NCBI GenBank assembly: GCA_964019135.1
Contig: OZ025265.1
Span: 2,294,496-2,358,495, forward strand
Source: Arenicola marina
Taxonomy: Eukaryota > Annelida > Polychaeta > Arenicolidae
DNA: 64,000 nt
Reading direction: 5' to 3'
The first letter of the stretch is position 1, and each line of letters opens with the position of its first letter. Of this stretch, positions 1 through 11,600 are shown piece after piece. Made by a program: the position numbers and the translations under genes. The notes under the pieces are model-generated. The model had not been told where the DNA came from. It did not search any database and was given only the letters and a program-made list of their open reading frames with translations.

Positions 1-215
1 GTGACGTCATTTCCGGCTTCTCTGTTGACGTTTTCCTTATTGCCCTGGCTTGCCGCGCCGGGTTTGGTCCGCTTCCCCCTGCCCCCGCCCTCCTGACCCC
101 CCCGCGGGGTCTTGGCCTTGGGGGTGAGGCGCGTGCCCTGCACCTCCAGCGTGGTCTCCTGGACCTGAACTACCCGGATGCTGGTGTGGTTGCCTTTACT
201 ACTGAAGGAACCCAT
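1..215 (-). CDS. First coding exon of a putative N-myristoylated protein (partial, runs off the left edge)
   Basis: Read on the minus strand from the ATG at 215-213, the frame stays open for 71 codons to the window edge, so exon end and protein end are not seen. An in-frame TGA at 233-231 lies six codons upstream and supports this start; the start context is only fair (T at -3, G at +4). The protein begins MGSFSSKGN, which fits the N-myristoyltransferase signal (Gly2, small residues, Ser6, Lys7), so membrane attachment through a myristoyl group is likely. It continues with a Thr/Val/Gln-rich stretch (VVQVQETTLEVQG, residues 15-27) and then a basic, Gly/Pro-rich, probably disordered part (residues 31-55) ending in KENVNREAGNDV. 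Third codon positions are strongly G or C through the first 40 codons, as expected of real coding DNA. No domain is recognisable and I cannot name the family. Confidence 0.7.
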   Translation of the reverse strand, partial: MGSFSSKGNHTSIRVVQVQETTLEVQGTRLTPKAKTPRGGQEGGGRGKRTKPGAASQGNKENVNREAGNDV

Positions 216-419
216 GGAGACTGTCGGCGGTCACAAGTCAGAGCCGTGCATACGGTTGTTGTGCTCCTATATCCACTCACCAACTCCTCGATGCCTAACA
301 CAGCAAGGGGAGTAGCTGCCAACACTGCACTGACCTCGCCGTTCTAAGGTGGATTCCTATCAATATGTTAATTCGCAAGTCTGTTGAGGGGTAGTGAAAA
401 ATACCCCATGTAGCAGCTG

Positions 420-761
420 TTATGCTTGGCAACACAGAAAAAGACCAAAGTGCAGTACGGAAGAGTAAAAACCTCTTTCGAATGGTATCATGCGGTTGGT
501 GGTTTCTACATTATTAGCAATCAATAAATTAGTGAATTTCAATTTATCACTTTGGAGTCTCGTGATTATTGTAACAATAAAAGCGGGTCGTTCGTCATCC
601 AATTTGTGAGTGTAGAAATGCGATGTCAGAGACCCGTTATTTTCAGCCAATCTGCACTCGTGAAACGCGATAACGGGCTGATCATCATACAGATGTGATG
701 CTGTTATAGCTTGAAGTTCTCCGGGATGCTGCGCGGATTTACAGACGGATCGTCGAAGAAG
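420..761 (-). CDS. Open frame without a proper start, possible exon remnant
   Basis: The minus-strand frame is open for 114 codons between a TAG at 764-762 and a TAA at 422-420. It contains one internal Met and no usable ATG near its beginning, so if coding it would be a terminal exon. The residues are non-repetitive and of ordinary composition (for example HKLDDERPAFIVTIITRLQS, then FERGFYSSVLHFGLFL with a hydrophobic C-terminus). An overlapping minus-strand frame ending near 702 (FFDDPSVNPRSIPENFKL then stop) looks equally protein-like, which shows how weak this kind of evidence is. No family is recognised and chance is a good explanation. Confidence 0.12.
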   Translation of the reverse strand, partial: LLRRSVCKSAQHPGELQAITASHLYDDQPVIAFHECRLAENNGSLTSHFYTHKLDDERPAFIVTIITRLQSDKLKFTNLLIANNVETTNRMIPFERGFYSSVLHFGLFLCCQA

Positions 762-1100
762 CTACTTGATATAGGTGAATAGCATTGACGTTTGATATTA
801 TGCCGTGCGTCGATGACAGAGTTATGTAACTACTGTATCAATAACGCCACTTTCGACTTTGCGATTTTTGTTATTATTTATCTTCCGGGGTGAGACAATA
901 TGGTGTCAGCTAGAACAGTTCGCGCTGACTGTTATCTGCGGACGTGACACCCCGACTTGAGAGCCAAGTCGCGCGGCGCGGGCAGCCGTATCGCCAATCT
1001 GGGAATCGGAGTAGTCAGTCCACGTCACGCGTCCCCATCGACTTATGTTGCCATAGTAACTGACCACATTTCGCCGTGTATATATTTAGCGCCGGTCGCT

Positions 1101-1116
1101 GCCACCAGAGGGAGAG
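1101..1116 (+). promoter_or_regulatory. CTCF-like motif
   Basis: GCCACCAGAGGGAGAG matches the CTCF core (CCACNAGRKGGC) except that the last C is A. It lies about 0.9 kb upstream of the edge gene. Single motif matches are common by chance. Confidence 0.2.
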
Positions 1117-1679
1117 CCCCGTACGTGAGCACCCTGCGTTGGGTCTCAGCAGATTAATGTACCTGTCAAATCTGCCCGCTAGAGCCTACGGGAGTGGCTC
1201 GGCTCGTACTGTAAGAAGGGGACGGGTTCTCGAGGGCACCTGCCGGCGCCCAGTCGAGCGAAGTAACCGCTATATAACCCAGGCACGCCTCCCACAGATT
1301 CGGGATAAGTTACTTCTTTGATCTTAGCTTGACACGTGCGAAGCTCCAGAGGGTTATGAGGTATTACACGCTATGACAATCCCTGGAAATCCATGTCAAC
1401 TGTTTTCTGCTATCGTGTTGGCAAGTTGGCTTCCGCAGTGTTCGTGTACGTAGGTTGTTTTCGGTGTTTAGTCTCTCTGGTTGTCACGTGACGCGACCAG
1501 GTTTTCACCACGCGAGGCGTCAGGATGTTGAAAGGCAAGGCTCCTGCAATGAGTCAAATAGAACAATGGCTTTAAAACTACCGATAATATTAACAAAGGA
1601 ACTAGATGAATACCAGTAGTCATGGCGTTCTGCTTTCCGAGAATAACCACACGTTCTTCGCACGACAACATTAGAGCTA

Positions 1680-2058
1680 TACCACCAGTATATACCACCA
1701 GATAGATAACATCAGATAGACGCCATCAGATAGATACCATCAGATAGATACCATCCGATAGATACCATCAGATATATACCATCAGATAGATACCATCAGA
1801 TATATACCACCAGATAGATAACATCAGATAGATACCATCAGATAGATAACATCAGATAGATACCATCGGATAGATACCATCAGATATATACCGCCAGATA
1901 GATACCATCAGATATATACCACCAGATAGATAACATCAGATAAATACCATCAGATAGATGCCATCAGATAGATGCCACCAGATAGATGCCGCCAGATAGA
2001 TACCATCGGATAGACACCATCAGATAGATACCATCAGACAGATACTATCAGATATATG
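1680..2058. repeat. 14-bp A/T-rich minisatellite
   Basis: About 27 imperfect head-to-tail copies of ATACCATCAGATAG. The usual variants are ACC/ATC, AACATC for ACCATC, and ATATAT replacing ATAGAT. The array ends in the degenerate copy ACTATCAGATATATG. It has no coding content. Confidence 0.9.
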
Positions 2059-2316
2059 TAGATACAAGTCTAAATATTCATAATTCATAATCGTAGTTCG
2101 TACTTGTCAGGTGTAAAGGGTCGACGTTGCCATATAATTTGCCCACCTAACAGGTGTATTCTTAGCAACGGTTACCATGGCTCCGCATCCTAGTTACGTT
2201 TATACGTCTTCAACCACAATAGACAAAATCTCGCCACGAAGCCACGTGTCTGTCCCGAGTCTTCATAATGAGCTATAAGGCTATTGCCTGCTTTAAGACG
2301 TAAAGAAAGGGTGAAT

Positions 2317-2333
2317 GGGGGGGGGGGGGGGGG
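2317..2333 (+). repeat. G17 homopolymer
   Basis: Seventeen consecutive G residues. Length may vary between reads or individuals. It can form a G-quadruplex. Confidence 0.9.
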
Positions 2334-2660
2334 TTACAGAGACGGGCAGGTGGTGTCCGTTAGACCACGTGGGGATGATGCGAAACTAAATCGATAAGAT
2401 CTGGCCGTGACTCTGCCTACCTGGAGATACCCTGGAGCGTGGCGATGGGATAAAGTCCGACGCGAGCGCCACCACGCGGCGGGGTTGAGCAGCGAATGGA
2501 CGTGGGAGGTGATCAGAGAGCGCCGGGGCTGTAGCCTTAAGGAGCAGGTCGTACAATGAGGGAGAGTCAAGGAAAAAAACCCACGCCAGGAGGTCGGCCA
2601 GGCCCCGCGCTGTCTGAGGACGGGTAGCAGGTGTGAAAACCCGAGAACGGTAGCCTGCTC

Positions 2661-2840
2661 GAGGCTGAGGGAGAGCGAGAGAGAGGGGGGGGGGGAGACA
2701 GAGGGAGGGGGAGGAGGAGAGAAACATAGGGAGAGGGAGAGCGAGAGAGGGGGAGGAGGGAGAGCGAGAGAAAGGGGGGGGGAGGGAGACAGAGGGAGGG
2801 GGAGGGGGAGGAAGAGAGGGAGAGGGAGAGAGACAGAGAG
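2661..2840 (+). repeat. Purine-only (GA) tract, 180 bp
   Basis: Nearly every base on the plus strand is G or A, as mixed GAGAGG and GGGGG runs with occasional ACAGAG. A polypurine tract of this length and near-mirror symmetry can form intramolecular triplex DNA. The same type of sequence recurs at 8323-8414. Confidence 0.85.
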
Positions 2841-3040
2841 TCGGAAGCAGGTACCACATTTGATAAGAGGATAAAAGGGAGCGTATATGATACCCCCGTA
2901 CCTGTACCTGTCCCCCTCCCCCGTCCGCGCTCCCGCCCCCTGGCCCCTGGCCTCTAAACCCTCCTCCCTTCACCCCACCTACGCCAACAAAGGCGTGGAG
3001 GATCGTAAAACAGCTCAGCCACGTAACGCCACACCCCACT

Positions 3041-3128
3041 TCCTCGCCCACCCCCTATCCTCTCGCCCACCCCCTGCCCTCTCGCCCACCCCCTCACCCA
3101 TCCTCCCCCACCCCCATCCCCCATTCCC
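3041..3128 (+). repeat. C-rich minisatellite, ~19-bp unit
   Basis: About four copies of a unit containing TCTCGCCCACCCCCT, decaying into plain CCCCCACCCCCAT. The minus strand has closely spaced G runs, so G-quadruplex formation is possible. Confidence 0.75.
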
Positions 3129-3509
3129 ATCTCGCGACGAGAAGTCGATGTCCCTCTCCTCCACATACCCAGGCACCAGGTGAGGGGTCGTGGGAAGTAC
3201 CAGCTGCAACCCCCCCCCACGCCGTACAGCCACCCGCCACAACCACTATATAAGTGTCAAGGGGGAACGGGCATCTGTTCCCCATGCCTGGTGGTCACAC
3301 CGTCACACCCTAGGGCCGTTGACCCATTAACCCCCAATGTCCGCTGCAATGACCCTTCCCTCAGTTCCACTAAAAGCCATCCTGCATGCGTTCCTTGGTA
3401 TAAATACCAAAGGCCAACGGTCCTGTCACTGGCCTAGCTTCCTACTCGGCACGGGTTATTACAAGTAATCGGGTCGCTGCAGGTATGACATTCCAAGCCC
3501 AGTGCGGGC

Positions 3510-6500
3510 CCGCTTCCCTGTGTAGTGGTTAACGCACTAGACCACAGGTCAATGGGCACTAGGGGCCTCCCTGGTGTAGTGGTGAAGGTCTAAGACCGCA
3601 GATCATGAGGTAGAGGGGGCCTCCCTGGTGTAGTGGTAAGGCTTCAGTCCCTAGATCAATAGGTCCTGGGGCCTCCCTGGTGTAGTGGTGAAGACCTAAG
3701 ACCGCAGATCTTGAGGTACAAGAGGCCTACCTGGTGTAGTGGTAAGGCTTCAGTCCCTAGATCAATAGGTCCTGGGGCCTCCCTGGTGTAGTGGTGAAGA
3801 CCTAAGACCGCAGATCTTGAGGTACAGGAGGCCTCCCTGGTGTAGTGGTAAGGCTTCAGTCCCTAGATCAATAGGTCCTGGGGCCTCCCTGGTGTAGTGG
3901 TGAAGACCTAAGACCGCAGATCTTGAGGTACAGGAGGCCTCCCTGGTGTAGTGGTAAGGCTTCAGTCCCTAGATCAATAGGTCCTGGGGCCTCCCTGGTG
4001 TAGTGGTGAAGACCTAAGACCGCAGATCTTGAGGTACAGGAGGCCTCCCTGGTGTAGTGGTAAGGCTTCAGTCCCTAGATCAATAGGTCCTGGGGCCTCC
4101 CTGGTGTAGTGGTGAAGACCTAAGACCGCAGATCTTGAGGTACAGGAGGCCTCCCTGGTGTAGTGGTAAGGCTTCAGTCCCTAGATCAATAGGTCCTGGG
4201 GCCTCCCTGGTGTAGTGGTGAAGACCTAAGACCGCAGATCTTGAGGTACAGGAGGCCTCCCTGGTGTAGTGGTAAGGCTTCAGTCCCTAGATCATCAGGT
4301 CCTGGGGCCTCCCTGGTGTAGTGGTGAAGACCTAAGACCGCAGATCTTGAGGTACAAGAGGCCTCCCTGGTGTAGTGGTAAGGCTTCAGTCCCTAGATCA
4401 ATAGGTCCTGGGGCCTCCCTGGTGTAGTGGTGAAGACCTAAGACCGCAGATCATGAGGTAGAGGGGGCCTCCCTGGTGTAGTGGTAAGGCTTCAGTCCCT
4501 AGATCAATAGGTCCTGGGGCCTCCCTGGTGTAGTGGTGAAGACCTAAGACCGCAGATCTTGAGGTACAGGAGGCCTCCCTGGTGTAGTGGTAAGGCTTCA
4601 GTCCCTAGATCAATAGGTCCTGGGGCCTCCCTGGTGTAGTGGTGAAGACCTAAGACCGCAGATCTTGAGGTACAGGAGGCCTCCCTGGTGTAGTGGTAAG
4701 GCTTCAGTCCCTAGATCAATAGGTCCTGGGGCCTCCCTGGTGTAGTGGTGAAGACCTAAGACCGCAGATCTTGAGGTACAGGAGGCCTCCCTGGTGTAGT
4801 GGTAAGGCTTCAGTCCCTAGATCAATAGGTCCTGGGGCCTCCCTGGTGTAGTGGTGAAGACCTAAGACCGCAGATCATGAGGTAGAGGGGGCCTCCCTGG
4901 TGTAGTGGTAAGGCTTCAGTCCCTAGATCAATAGGTCCTGGGGCCTCCCTGGTGTAGTGGTGAAGACCTAAGACCGCAGATCTTGAGGTACAGAAGGCCT
5001 CCCTGGTGTAGTGGTATAGCTTCAGTCCCTAGATCAATAGGTCCTGGGGCCTCCCTGGTGTAGTGGTGAAGACCTAAGACCGCAGATCTTGAGGTACAGG
5101 AGGCCTCCCTGGTGTAGTGGTAAGGCTTCAGTCCCCAGATCAATAGGTCCTGGGGCCTCCCTGGTGTAGTGGTGAAGACCTAAGACCGCAGATCTTGAGG
5201 TACAGGAGGCCTCCCTGGTGTAGTGGTAAGGCTTCAGTCCCTAGATCAATAGGTCCTGGGGCCTCCCTGGTGTAGTGGTGAAGACCTAAGACCGCAGATC
5301 TTGAGGTACAGGAGGCCTCCCTGGTGTAGTGGTAAGGCTTCAGTCCCTAGATCAATAGGTCCTGGGGCCTCCCTGGTGTAGTGGTGAAGACCTAAGACCG
5401 CAGATCTTGAGGTACAGGAGGCCTCCCTGGTGTAGTGGTAAGGCTTCAGTCCCTAGATCAATAGGTCCTGGGGCCTCCCTGGTGTAGTGGTGAAGACCTA
5501 AGACCGCAGATCATGAGGTAGAGGGGGCCTCCCTGGTGTAGTGGTAAGGCTTCAGTCCCTAGATCAATAGGTCCTGGGGCCTCCCTGGTGTAGTGGTGAA
5601 GACCTAAGACCGCAGATCTTGAGGTACAAGAGGCCTCCCTGGTGTAGTGGTAAGGCTTCAGTCCCTAGATCAATAGGTCCTGGGGCCTCCCTGGTGTAGT
5701 GGTGAAGACCTAAGACCGCAGATCATGAGGTAGAGGGGGCCTCCCTGGTGTAGTGGTAAGGCTTCAGTCCCTCGATCAATAGGTCCTGGGGCCTCCCTGG
5801 TGTAGTGGTGAAGACCTAAGACCGCAGATCTTGAGGTACAAGAGGCCTCCCTGGTGTAGTGGTAAGGCTTCAGTCCCTAGATCAATAGGTCCTGGGGCCT
5901 CCCTGGTGTAGTGGTAAGGCATAAGATTCCAGATCATGAGGTACAGGAGGCCTCCCTGGTGTAGTGGTAAGGCTTCAGTCCCTAGATCAATAGGTCCTGG
6001 GGCCTCCCTGGTGTAGTGGTGAAGACCTAAGACCGCAGATCATGAGGTACAGGAGGCCTCCCTGGTGTAGTGGTAAGGCTTCAGTCCCTAGATCAATAGG
6101 TCCTGGGGCCTCCCTGGTGTAGTGGTGAAGACCTAAGACCGCAGATCTTGAGGTACAGGAGGCCTCCCTGGTGTAGTGGTAAGGCTTCAGTCCCTAGATG
6201 AATAGGTCCTGGGGCCTCCCTGGTGTAGTGGTGAAGACCTAAGACCGCAGATCTTGAGGTACAGGAGGCCTCCCTGGTGTAGTGGTAAGGCTTCAGTCCC
6301 TAGATCAATAGGTCCTGGGGCCTCCCTGGTGTAGTGGTGAAGACCTAAGACCGCAGATCATGAGGTAGAGGGGGCCTCCCTGGTGTAGTGGTAAGGCTTC
6401 AGTCCCTAGATCAATAGGTCCTGGGGCCTCCCTGGTGTAGTGGTGAAGACCTAAGACCGCAGATCATGAGGTAGAGGGGGCCTCCCTGGTGTAGTGGTAA

Positions 6501-8322
6501 GGCTTCAGTCCCTAGATCAATAGGTCCTGGGGCCTCCCTGGTGTAGTGGTAAGGCATAAGATTCCAGATCATGAGGTACAGGAGGCCTCCCTGGTGTAGT
6601 GGTAAGGCTTCAGTCCCTAGATCAATAGGTCCTGGGGCCTCCCTGGTGTAGTGGTGAAGACCTAAGACCGCAGATCATGAGGTAGAGGGGGCCTCCCTGG
6701 TGTAGTGGTAAGGCTTCAGTCCCTAGATCAATAGGTCCTGGGGCCTCCCTGGTGTAGTGGTGAAGACCTAAGACCGCAGATCTTGAGGTACAGGAGGCCT
6801 CCCTGGTGTAGTGGTAAGGCTTCAGTCCCTAGATCAATAGGTCCTGGGGCCTCCCTGGTGTAGTGGTGAAGACCTAAGACCGCAGATCATGAGGTACAGG
6901 AGGCCTCCCTGGTGTAGTGGTAAGGCTTCAGTCCCTAGATCAATAGGTCCTGGGGCCTCCCTGGTGTAGTGGTGAAGACCTAAGACCGCAGATCATGAGG
7001 TAGAGGGGGCCTCCCTGGTGTAGTGGTAAGGCTTCAGTCCCTAGATCAATAGGTCCTGGGGCCTCCCTGGTGTAGTGGTGAAGACCTAAGACCGCAGATC
7101 TTGAGGTACAGGAGGCCTCCCTGGTGTAGTGGTAAGGCTTCAGTCCCTAGATCAATAGGTCCTGGGGCCTCCCTGGTGTAGTGGTGAAGACCTAAGACCG
7201 CAGATCTTGAGGTACAGGAGGCCTCCCTGGTGTAGTGGTAAGGCTTCAGTCCCTAGATCAATAGGTCCTGGGGCCTCCCTGGTGTAGTGGTGAAGACCTA
7301 AGACCGCAGATCTTGAGGTACAGGAGGCCTCCCTGGTGTAGTGGTAAGGCTTCAGTCCCCAGATCAATAGGTCCTGGGGCCTCCCTGGTGTAGTGGTGAA
7401 GACCTAAGACCGCAGATCTTGAGGTACAGGAGGCCTCCCTGGTGTAGTGGTAAGGCTTCAGTCCCTAGATCAATAGGTCCTGGGGCCTCCCTGGTGTAGT
7501 GGTGAAGACCTAAGACCGCAGATCTTGAGGTACAGGAGGCCTCCCTGGTGTAGTGGTAAGGCTTCAGTCTCTAGATCAATAGGTCCTGGGGCCTCCCTGG
7601 TGTAGTGGTGAAGACCTAAGACCGCAGATCTTGAGGTACAGGAGGCCTCCCTGGTGTAGTGGTAAGGCTTCAGTCCCTAGATCAATAGGTCCTGGGGCCT
7701 CCCTGGTGTAGTGGTGAAGACCTAAGACCGCAGATCTTGAGGTACAAGAGGCCTCCCTGGTGTAGTGGTAAGGCTTCAGTCCCTAGATCAATAGGTCCTG
7801 GGGCCTCCCTGGTGTAGTGGTAAGGCTTCAGTCCCTAGATCAATAGGTCCTGGGGCCTCCCTGGTGTAGTGGTGAAGACCTAAGACCGCAGATCTTGAGG
7901 TACAGGAGGCCTCCCTGGTGTAGTGGTAAGGCTTCAGTCCCTAGATCAATAGGTCCTGGGGCCTCCCTGGTGTAGTGGTGAAGACCTAAGACCGCAGATC
8001 TTGAGGTACAGGAGGCCTCCCTGGTGTAGTGGTAAGGCTTCAGTCCCTAGATCAATAGGTCCTGGGGCCTCCCTGGTGTAGTGGTAAGGCTTCAGTCCCT
8101 AGATCAATAGGTCTTGGGGCCTCCCTGGTGTAGTGGTGAAGACCTAAGACCGCAGATCTTGAGGTACAGGAGGCCTCCCTGGTGTAGTGGTAAGGCTTCA
8201 GTCCCTAGATCAATAGGTCCTGGGGCCTCCCTGGTGTAGTGGTGAAGACCTAAGACCGCAGATCTTGAGGTACAGGAGGCCTCCCTGGTGTAGTGGTAAG
8301 GCATAAGATTCCAGATCATGAG
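3510..8322 (+). repeat. 106-bp dimeric satellite made of two tRNA-5'-half-like monomers
   Basis: About 45 tandem dimers. Both ~53-bp half-units start with GGCCTCCCTGGTGTAGTGGT. Half A continues with AAGACCTAAGACCGCAGATC and half B with AAGGCTTCAGTCCCTAGATC. Each carries TGGTGTAGTGG, a perfect match to the Pol III A-box consensus (TRGYNNARNNGG), set as in tRNA-Val/Glu D-arms. The unit ends at AGGTCCTGGG, where a tRNA T-stem would begin, so the B box is missing. The first, most diverged unit (3510-3560, GTGTAGTGGTTAACGC) looks most like a tRNA D-arm. Regular variants are GATCTTGAGGTACAG versus GATCATGAGGTAGAG, and a rare GGCATAAGATTCCAG form near 5908, 6551 and 8299. I infer that the head of a tRNA-derived SINE was amplified in tandem. 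Confidence 0.85.
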
Positions 8323-8414
8323 GTACAGGGAGGGAGACAGAGGGAGGGGAGGGGGAGGGGGAGAGACATATAGGGAGAGGAAGAGGGAGAGAGGGGGGAA
8401 GAGGGAGAGCGAGA
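8323..8414 (+). repeat. GA-rich insertion inside the tRNA-like satellite
   Basis: A purine-only stretch of about 92 bp (mixed GGGAGGGAGACAGAGGGAGG type) separates the last satellite unit from the rest of the array. Its composition resembles the tract at 2661-2840. Confidence 0.8.
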
Positions 8415-8462
8415 GGTACAGGGGGCCTCCCTGGTGTAGTGGTAAGGCCTAAGACCCCAGAT
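8415..8462 (+). repeat. Detached last unit of the tRNA-like satellite
   Basis: GGCCTCCCTGGTGTAGTGGT followed by AAGGCCTAAGACCCCAGATT; a single monomer beyond the GA insertion, keeping the A-box match. Confidence 0.8.
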
Positions 8463-8619
8463 TCATCGTCCCTGGACTTTAACCATCGTATGCACAACAG
8501 TGGCATGATACACTTGCTTTCCTTTCATTTCCTCGCACGGTGGCAGTCGCTACATGTAGCCGCGGGCTGTCGGCGACCCATGCTCATGAGCCACCAGGAG
8601 TGGAAGCCCCATGCTGCAA
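8463..8619. other. Short single-copy linker
   Basis: About 157 bp of non-repetitive DNA between the tRNA-like satellite and the 13-bp-module array. No gene or recognisable element. Confidence 0.6.
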
Positions 8620-8639
8620 CTCCCCGCCGATGTTTGCGC

Positions 8640-11600
8640 CATGCTGTCCACCCATGCTATCCCCGCCAATGGTCGCGCCATGCTATCCCCGGCGATGGTC
8701 GCGCCATGCTATCCCCGCCGATGGTCGTGCCATGCCATCCCCGCCGATGGTCGCGCCATGCTATCCCCGCCGATGGTCGCGCCATGCCATCCCCGCCGAT
8801 GGTCACGCCATGCTATCCCCGCCGATGGTCGCGCCATGCCATCCCCGCCGATGGTCGCGCCATGCTATCCCCGCCGATGGTCGCGCCATGCCATCCCCGC
8901 CGATGGTCGCGCCATGCTATCCCCGCCGATGGTCGCGCCATGCCATCCCCGCCGATGGTCGCGCCATGCTATCCACCCATGCTATCCCCGCCGATGGTCG
9001 TGCCATGCTATCCCCGCCGATGGTCGCGCCATGCTATCCACCCATGCTATCCCCGCCGATGGTCGCGCCATGCTATCCCCGCCGATGGTCGCGCCATGCT
9101 ATCCACCCATGCTATCCCCGCCGATGGTCGTGCCAGGCTATCCCCGCCGATGGTCGCGCCATGCTATCCACCCATGCTATCCCCGCCGATGGTCGCGCCA
9201 TGCTATCCCCGCCGATGGTCGCGCCATGCTATCCACCCATGCCATCCCCGCCGATGGTCGCGCCATGCTATCCCCGCCGATGGTCGCGCCATGCTATCCA
9301 CCCATGCTATCCCCGCCGATGGTCGCGCCATGCTATCCCCGCCGATGGTCGCGCCATGCTATCCACCCATGCTATCCTCGCCGATGGTCGTGCCAGGCTA
9401 TCCCCGCCGATGGTCGCGCCATGCTATCCCCGCCGATGGTCGCGCTATGCTATCCCCGCCGATGGTCGCGCCATGCTATCCACCCATGCTATTCCCGCCG
9501 ATGGTCGCGCCATGCTATCCCCGCCGATGGTCGCGCCATGCTATCCCCGCCGATGGTCGTGCCAGGCTGTCCACCCATGCTATCCCCGCCGATGGTCGTG
9601 CCATGCTATCCCCGCCGATGGTCGCGCCATGCTATCCCCGCCGATGGTCGCGCTATGCTATCCCCGCCGATGGTCGCGCCATGCTATCCACCTATGTTAT
9701 CCCCGCCGATGGTCGCGCCATGCTATCCACCCATGCTATCCCCGCCGATGGTCGCGCCATGCTATCCCCGCCGATGGTCGCGCCATGCTATCCACCCATG
9801 CTATCCCCGCCAATGGTCGCGCCATGCTATCCCCGTCGATGGTCGTGCCATGCTATCCCCGCCGATGGTCGCGCCATGCTATCCCCGCCGATGGTCGCGC
9901 TATGCTATCCCCGCCGATGGTCGCGCCATGCTATCCACCTATGTTATCCCCGCCGATGGTCGCGCCATGCTATCCATCCATGCTATCCCCGCCGATGGTC
10001 GCGCCATGCTATCCCCGCCGATGGTCGCGCCATGCTATCCCCGCCGATGGTCGCGCCATGCTATCCCCGCCGATGGTCGCGCCATGCTTTCCACCCATGC
10101 CATCCCCGCCGATGGTCGTGCCATGCTACCCCCGCCGATGGTCTCGCCATGCTATCCCCGCCGATGGTCGCGCCATGCTATCCCCGCCGATGGTCGTGCC
10201 ATGCTATCCCCGCCGGTGGTCGTGCCATGCTATCCCCGCCGATGGTCGTGCCATGCTATCCCCGCCGATGGTCGCGCCATGCTATCCCCGCCGATGGTCG
10301 TGCCATGCTGTCCACCCATGCTATCCCCGCCGATGGTCGCGCCATGCTATCCCCGCCGATGGTCGCGCCATGCTATCCCCGCCGATGGTCGTGCCATGCT
10401 GTCCACCCATGCTATCCCCGCCGATGTTCGCGCCATGCTATCCCCGCCGATGGTCGCGCCATGCTATCCCCGCCGATGGTCGTGCTATGCTGTCCACCCA
10501 TGCTATCCCCGCCGATGGTCGCGCCATGCTATCCACGCCGATGGTCGCGCCATGCTATCCCCGCCGATGGTCGTGCCATGCTATCCCCCCCGATGGTCGC
10601 GCCATGCTATCCCCGCCGATGGTCGCGCCATGCTATCCACCCATGCTATCCCCGCCGATGGTCGTGCCATGCTATCCCCGCCGATGGTCGCGCCATGCTA
10701 TCCCCGCCGATAGTCGCGCCATGCTATCCCCGCCGATGGTCGCGCCATGCTATCCACCCATGCTATCCCCGCCGATGGTCGCGCCATGCTATTCCCGCCG
10801 ATGGTCGCGCCATGCTATCCCCGCCGATGGTCGTGCCATGCTGTCCACCCATGCTATCCCCGCCGATGGTCGTGCCATGCTATCCCCACCGATGGTCCTG
10901 CCATGCTATCCCCGCCGATGGTCGTGCCATGCTATCACCGCCGATGGTCGTGCCATGCTATCCATCCATTCTATCCCCGCCGATGGTCGCGCCATGCTAT
11001 CCCCGCCGATGGTTGCGCCATGCTATCCACCCATGCTATCCCCGCCGATGGTCGCGCCATGCTATCCACCCATGCTATCCCCGCGGTCGGTCGCGCCATG
11101 CTATCCCCGCCGATGGTCGTGCCATGCTATCCCCGCCGATGGTCGTGCCATGCTATCCCTGCCGATGGTCGTGCCATGCTATCCCCGCCGATGGTCGTGC
11201 CATGCTATCCCTGCCGATGGTCGTGCCATGCTATCCCCGCCGATGGTCGTGCCATGCTATCCCCGCCGATGGTCGCGCCATGCTATCCACCCATGCTATC
11301 CCCGCCGATGGTCGCGCCATGCTATTCCCGCCGATGCTCGCGCCATGCTATCCACCCATGCTATCCCCGCCGATGGTCACGCCATGCTATCCACCCATGC
11401 TATCCCCGCCGATGGTCGTGCCGTGCTATCCCCGCCGATGGTCGCGCCACGCTATCCCCGCCGATGGTCGTGCCATGCTATCCCCGCCGATGGTCGCGCC
11501 ATGCTATCCCCGCCGATGGTCGCGCCATGCTATCCACCCATGCTATCCCCGCCGATGGTCGCGCCACGCTATCCCCGCCGATGGTCGTGCCATGCTATCC

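Larger units (their letters stand above)
216..1679. other. Single-copy region upstream of the edge gene
   Basis: This 1.46-kb stretch is not repetitive. It should hold the 5' UTR and promoter of the minus-strand gene that starts at 215. A minus-strand match to a 5' splice site (GTGAGT, plus-strand 275-280) lies about 60 bases upstream of the ATG, but no convincing partner acceptor is clear. A CTCF-like motif is at 1101-1116 and a 114-codon minus-strand open frame at 420-761; both are listed separately. No TATA box or tRNA was found. Confidence 0.5.
2059..3509. other. Single-copy region with G, GA and C-rich low-complexity tracts
   Basis: The stretch holds a run of 17 G at 2317-2333, a purine-only tract at 2661-2840, and a C-rich minisatellite at 3041-3128. 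The long open frames across 2386-3285 only reflect these biased tracts. The DNA at 3290-3509 is single-copy and leads straight into the tRNA-like satellite. I see no gene here. Confidence 0.5.

Noticed and set aside
2-9. Perfect CRE palindrome TGACGTCA at the window start
   Set aside because: It falls inside the coding exon on the minus strand (residues near GNDV), so coding explains it adequately.
2386-3051. 221-codon Ser/Pro/Leu-rich minus frame
   Set aside because: Produced by the GA tract and the C-rich minisatellite.
3510-8462. Ninety tRNA genes
   Set aside because: Each unit has only the 5' half of a tRNA (no B box, T-arm or acceptor closure).
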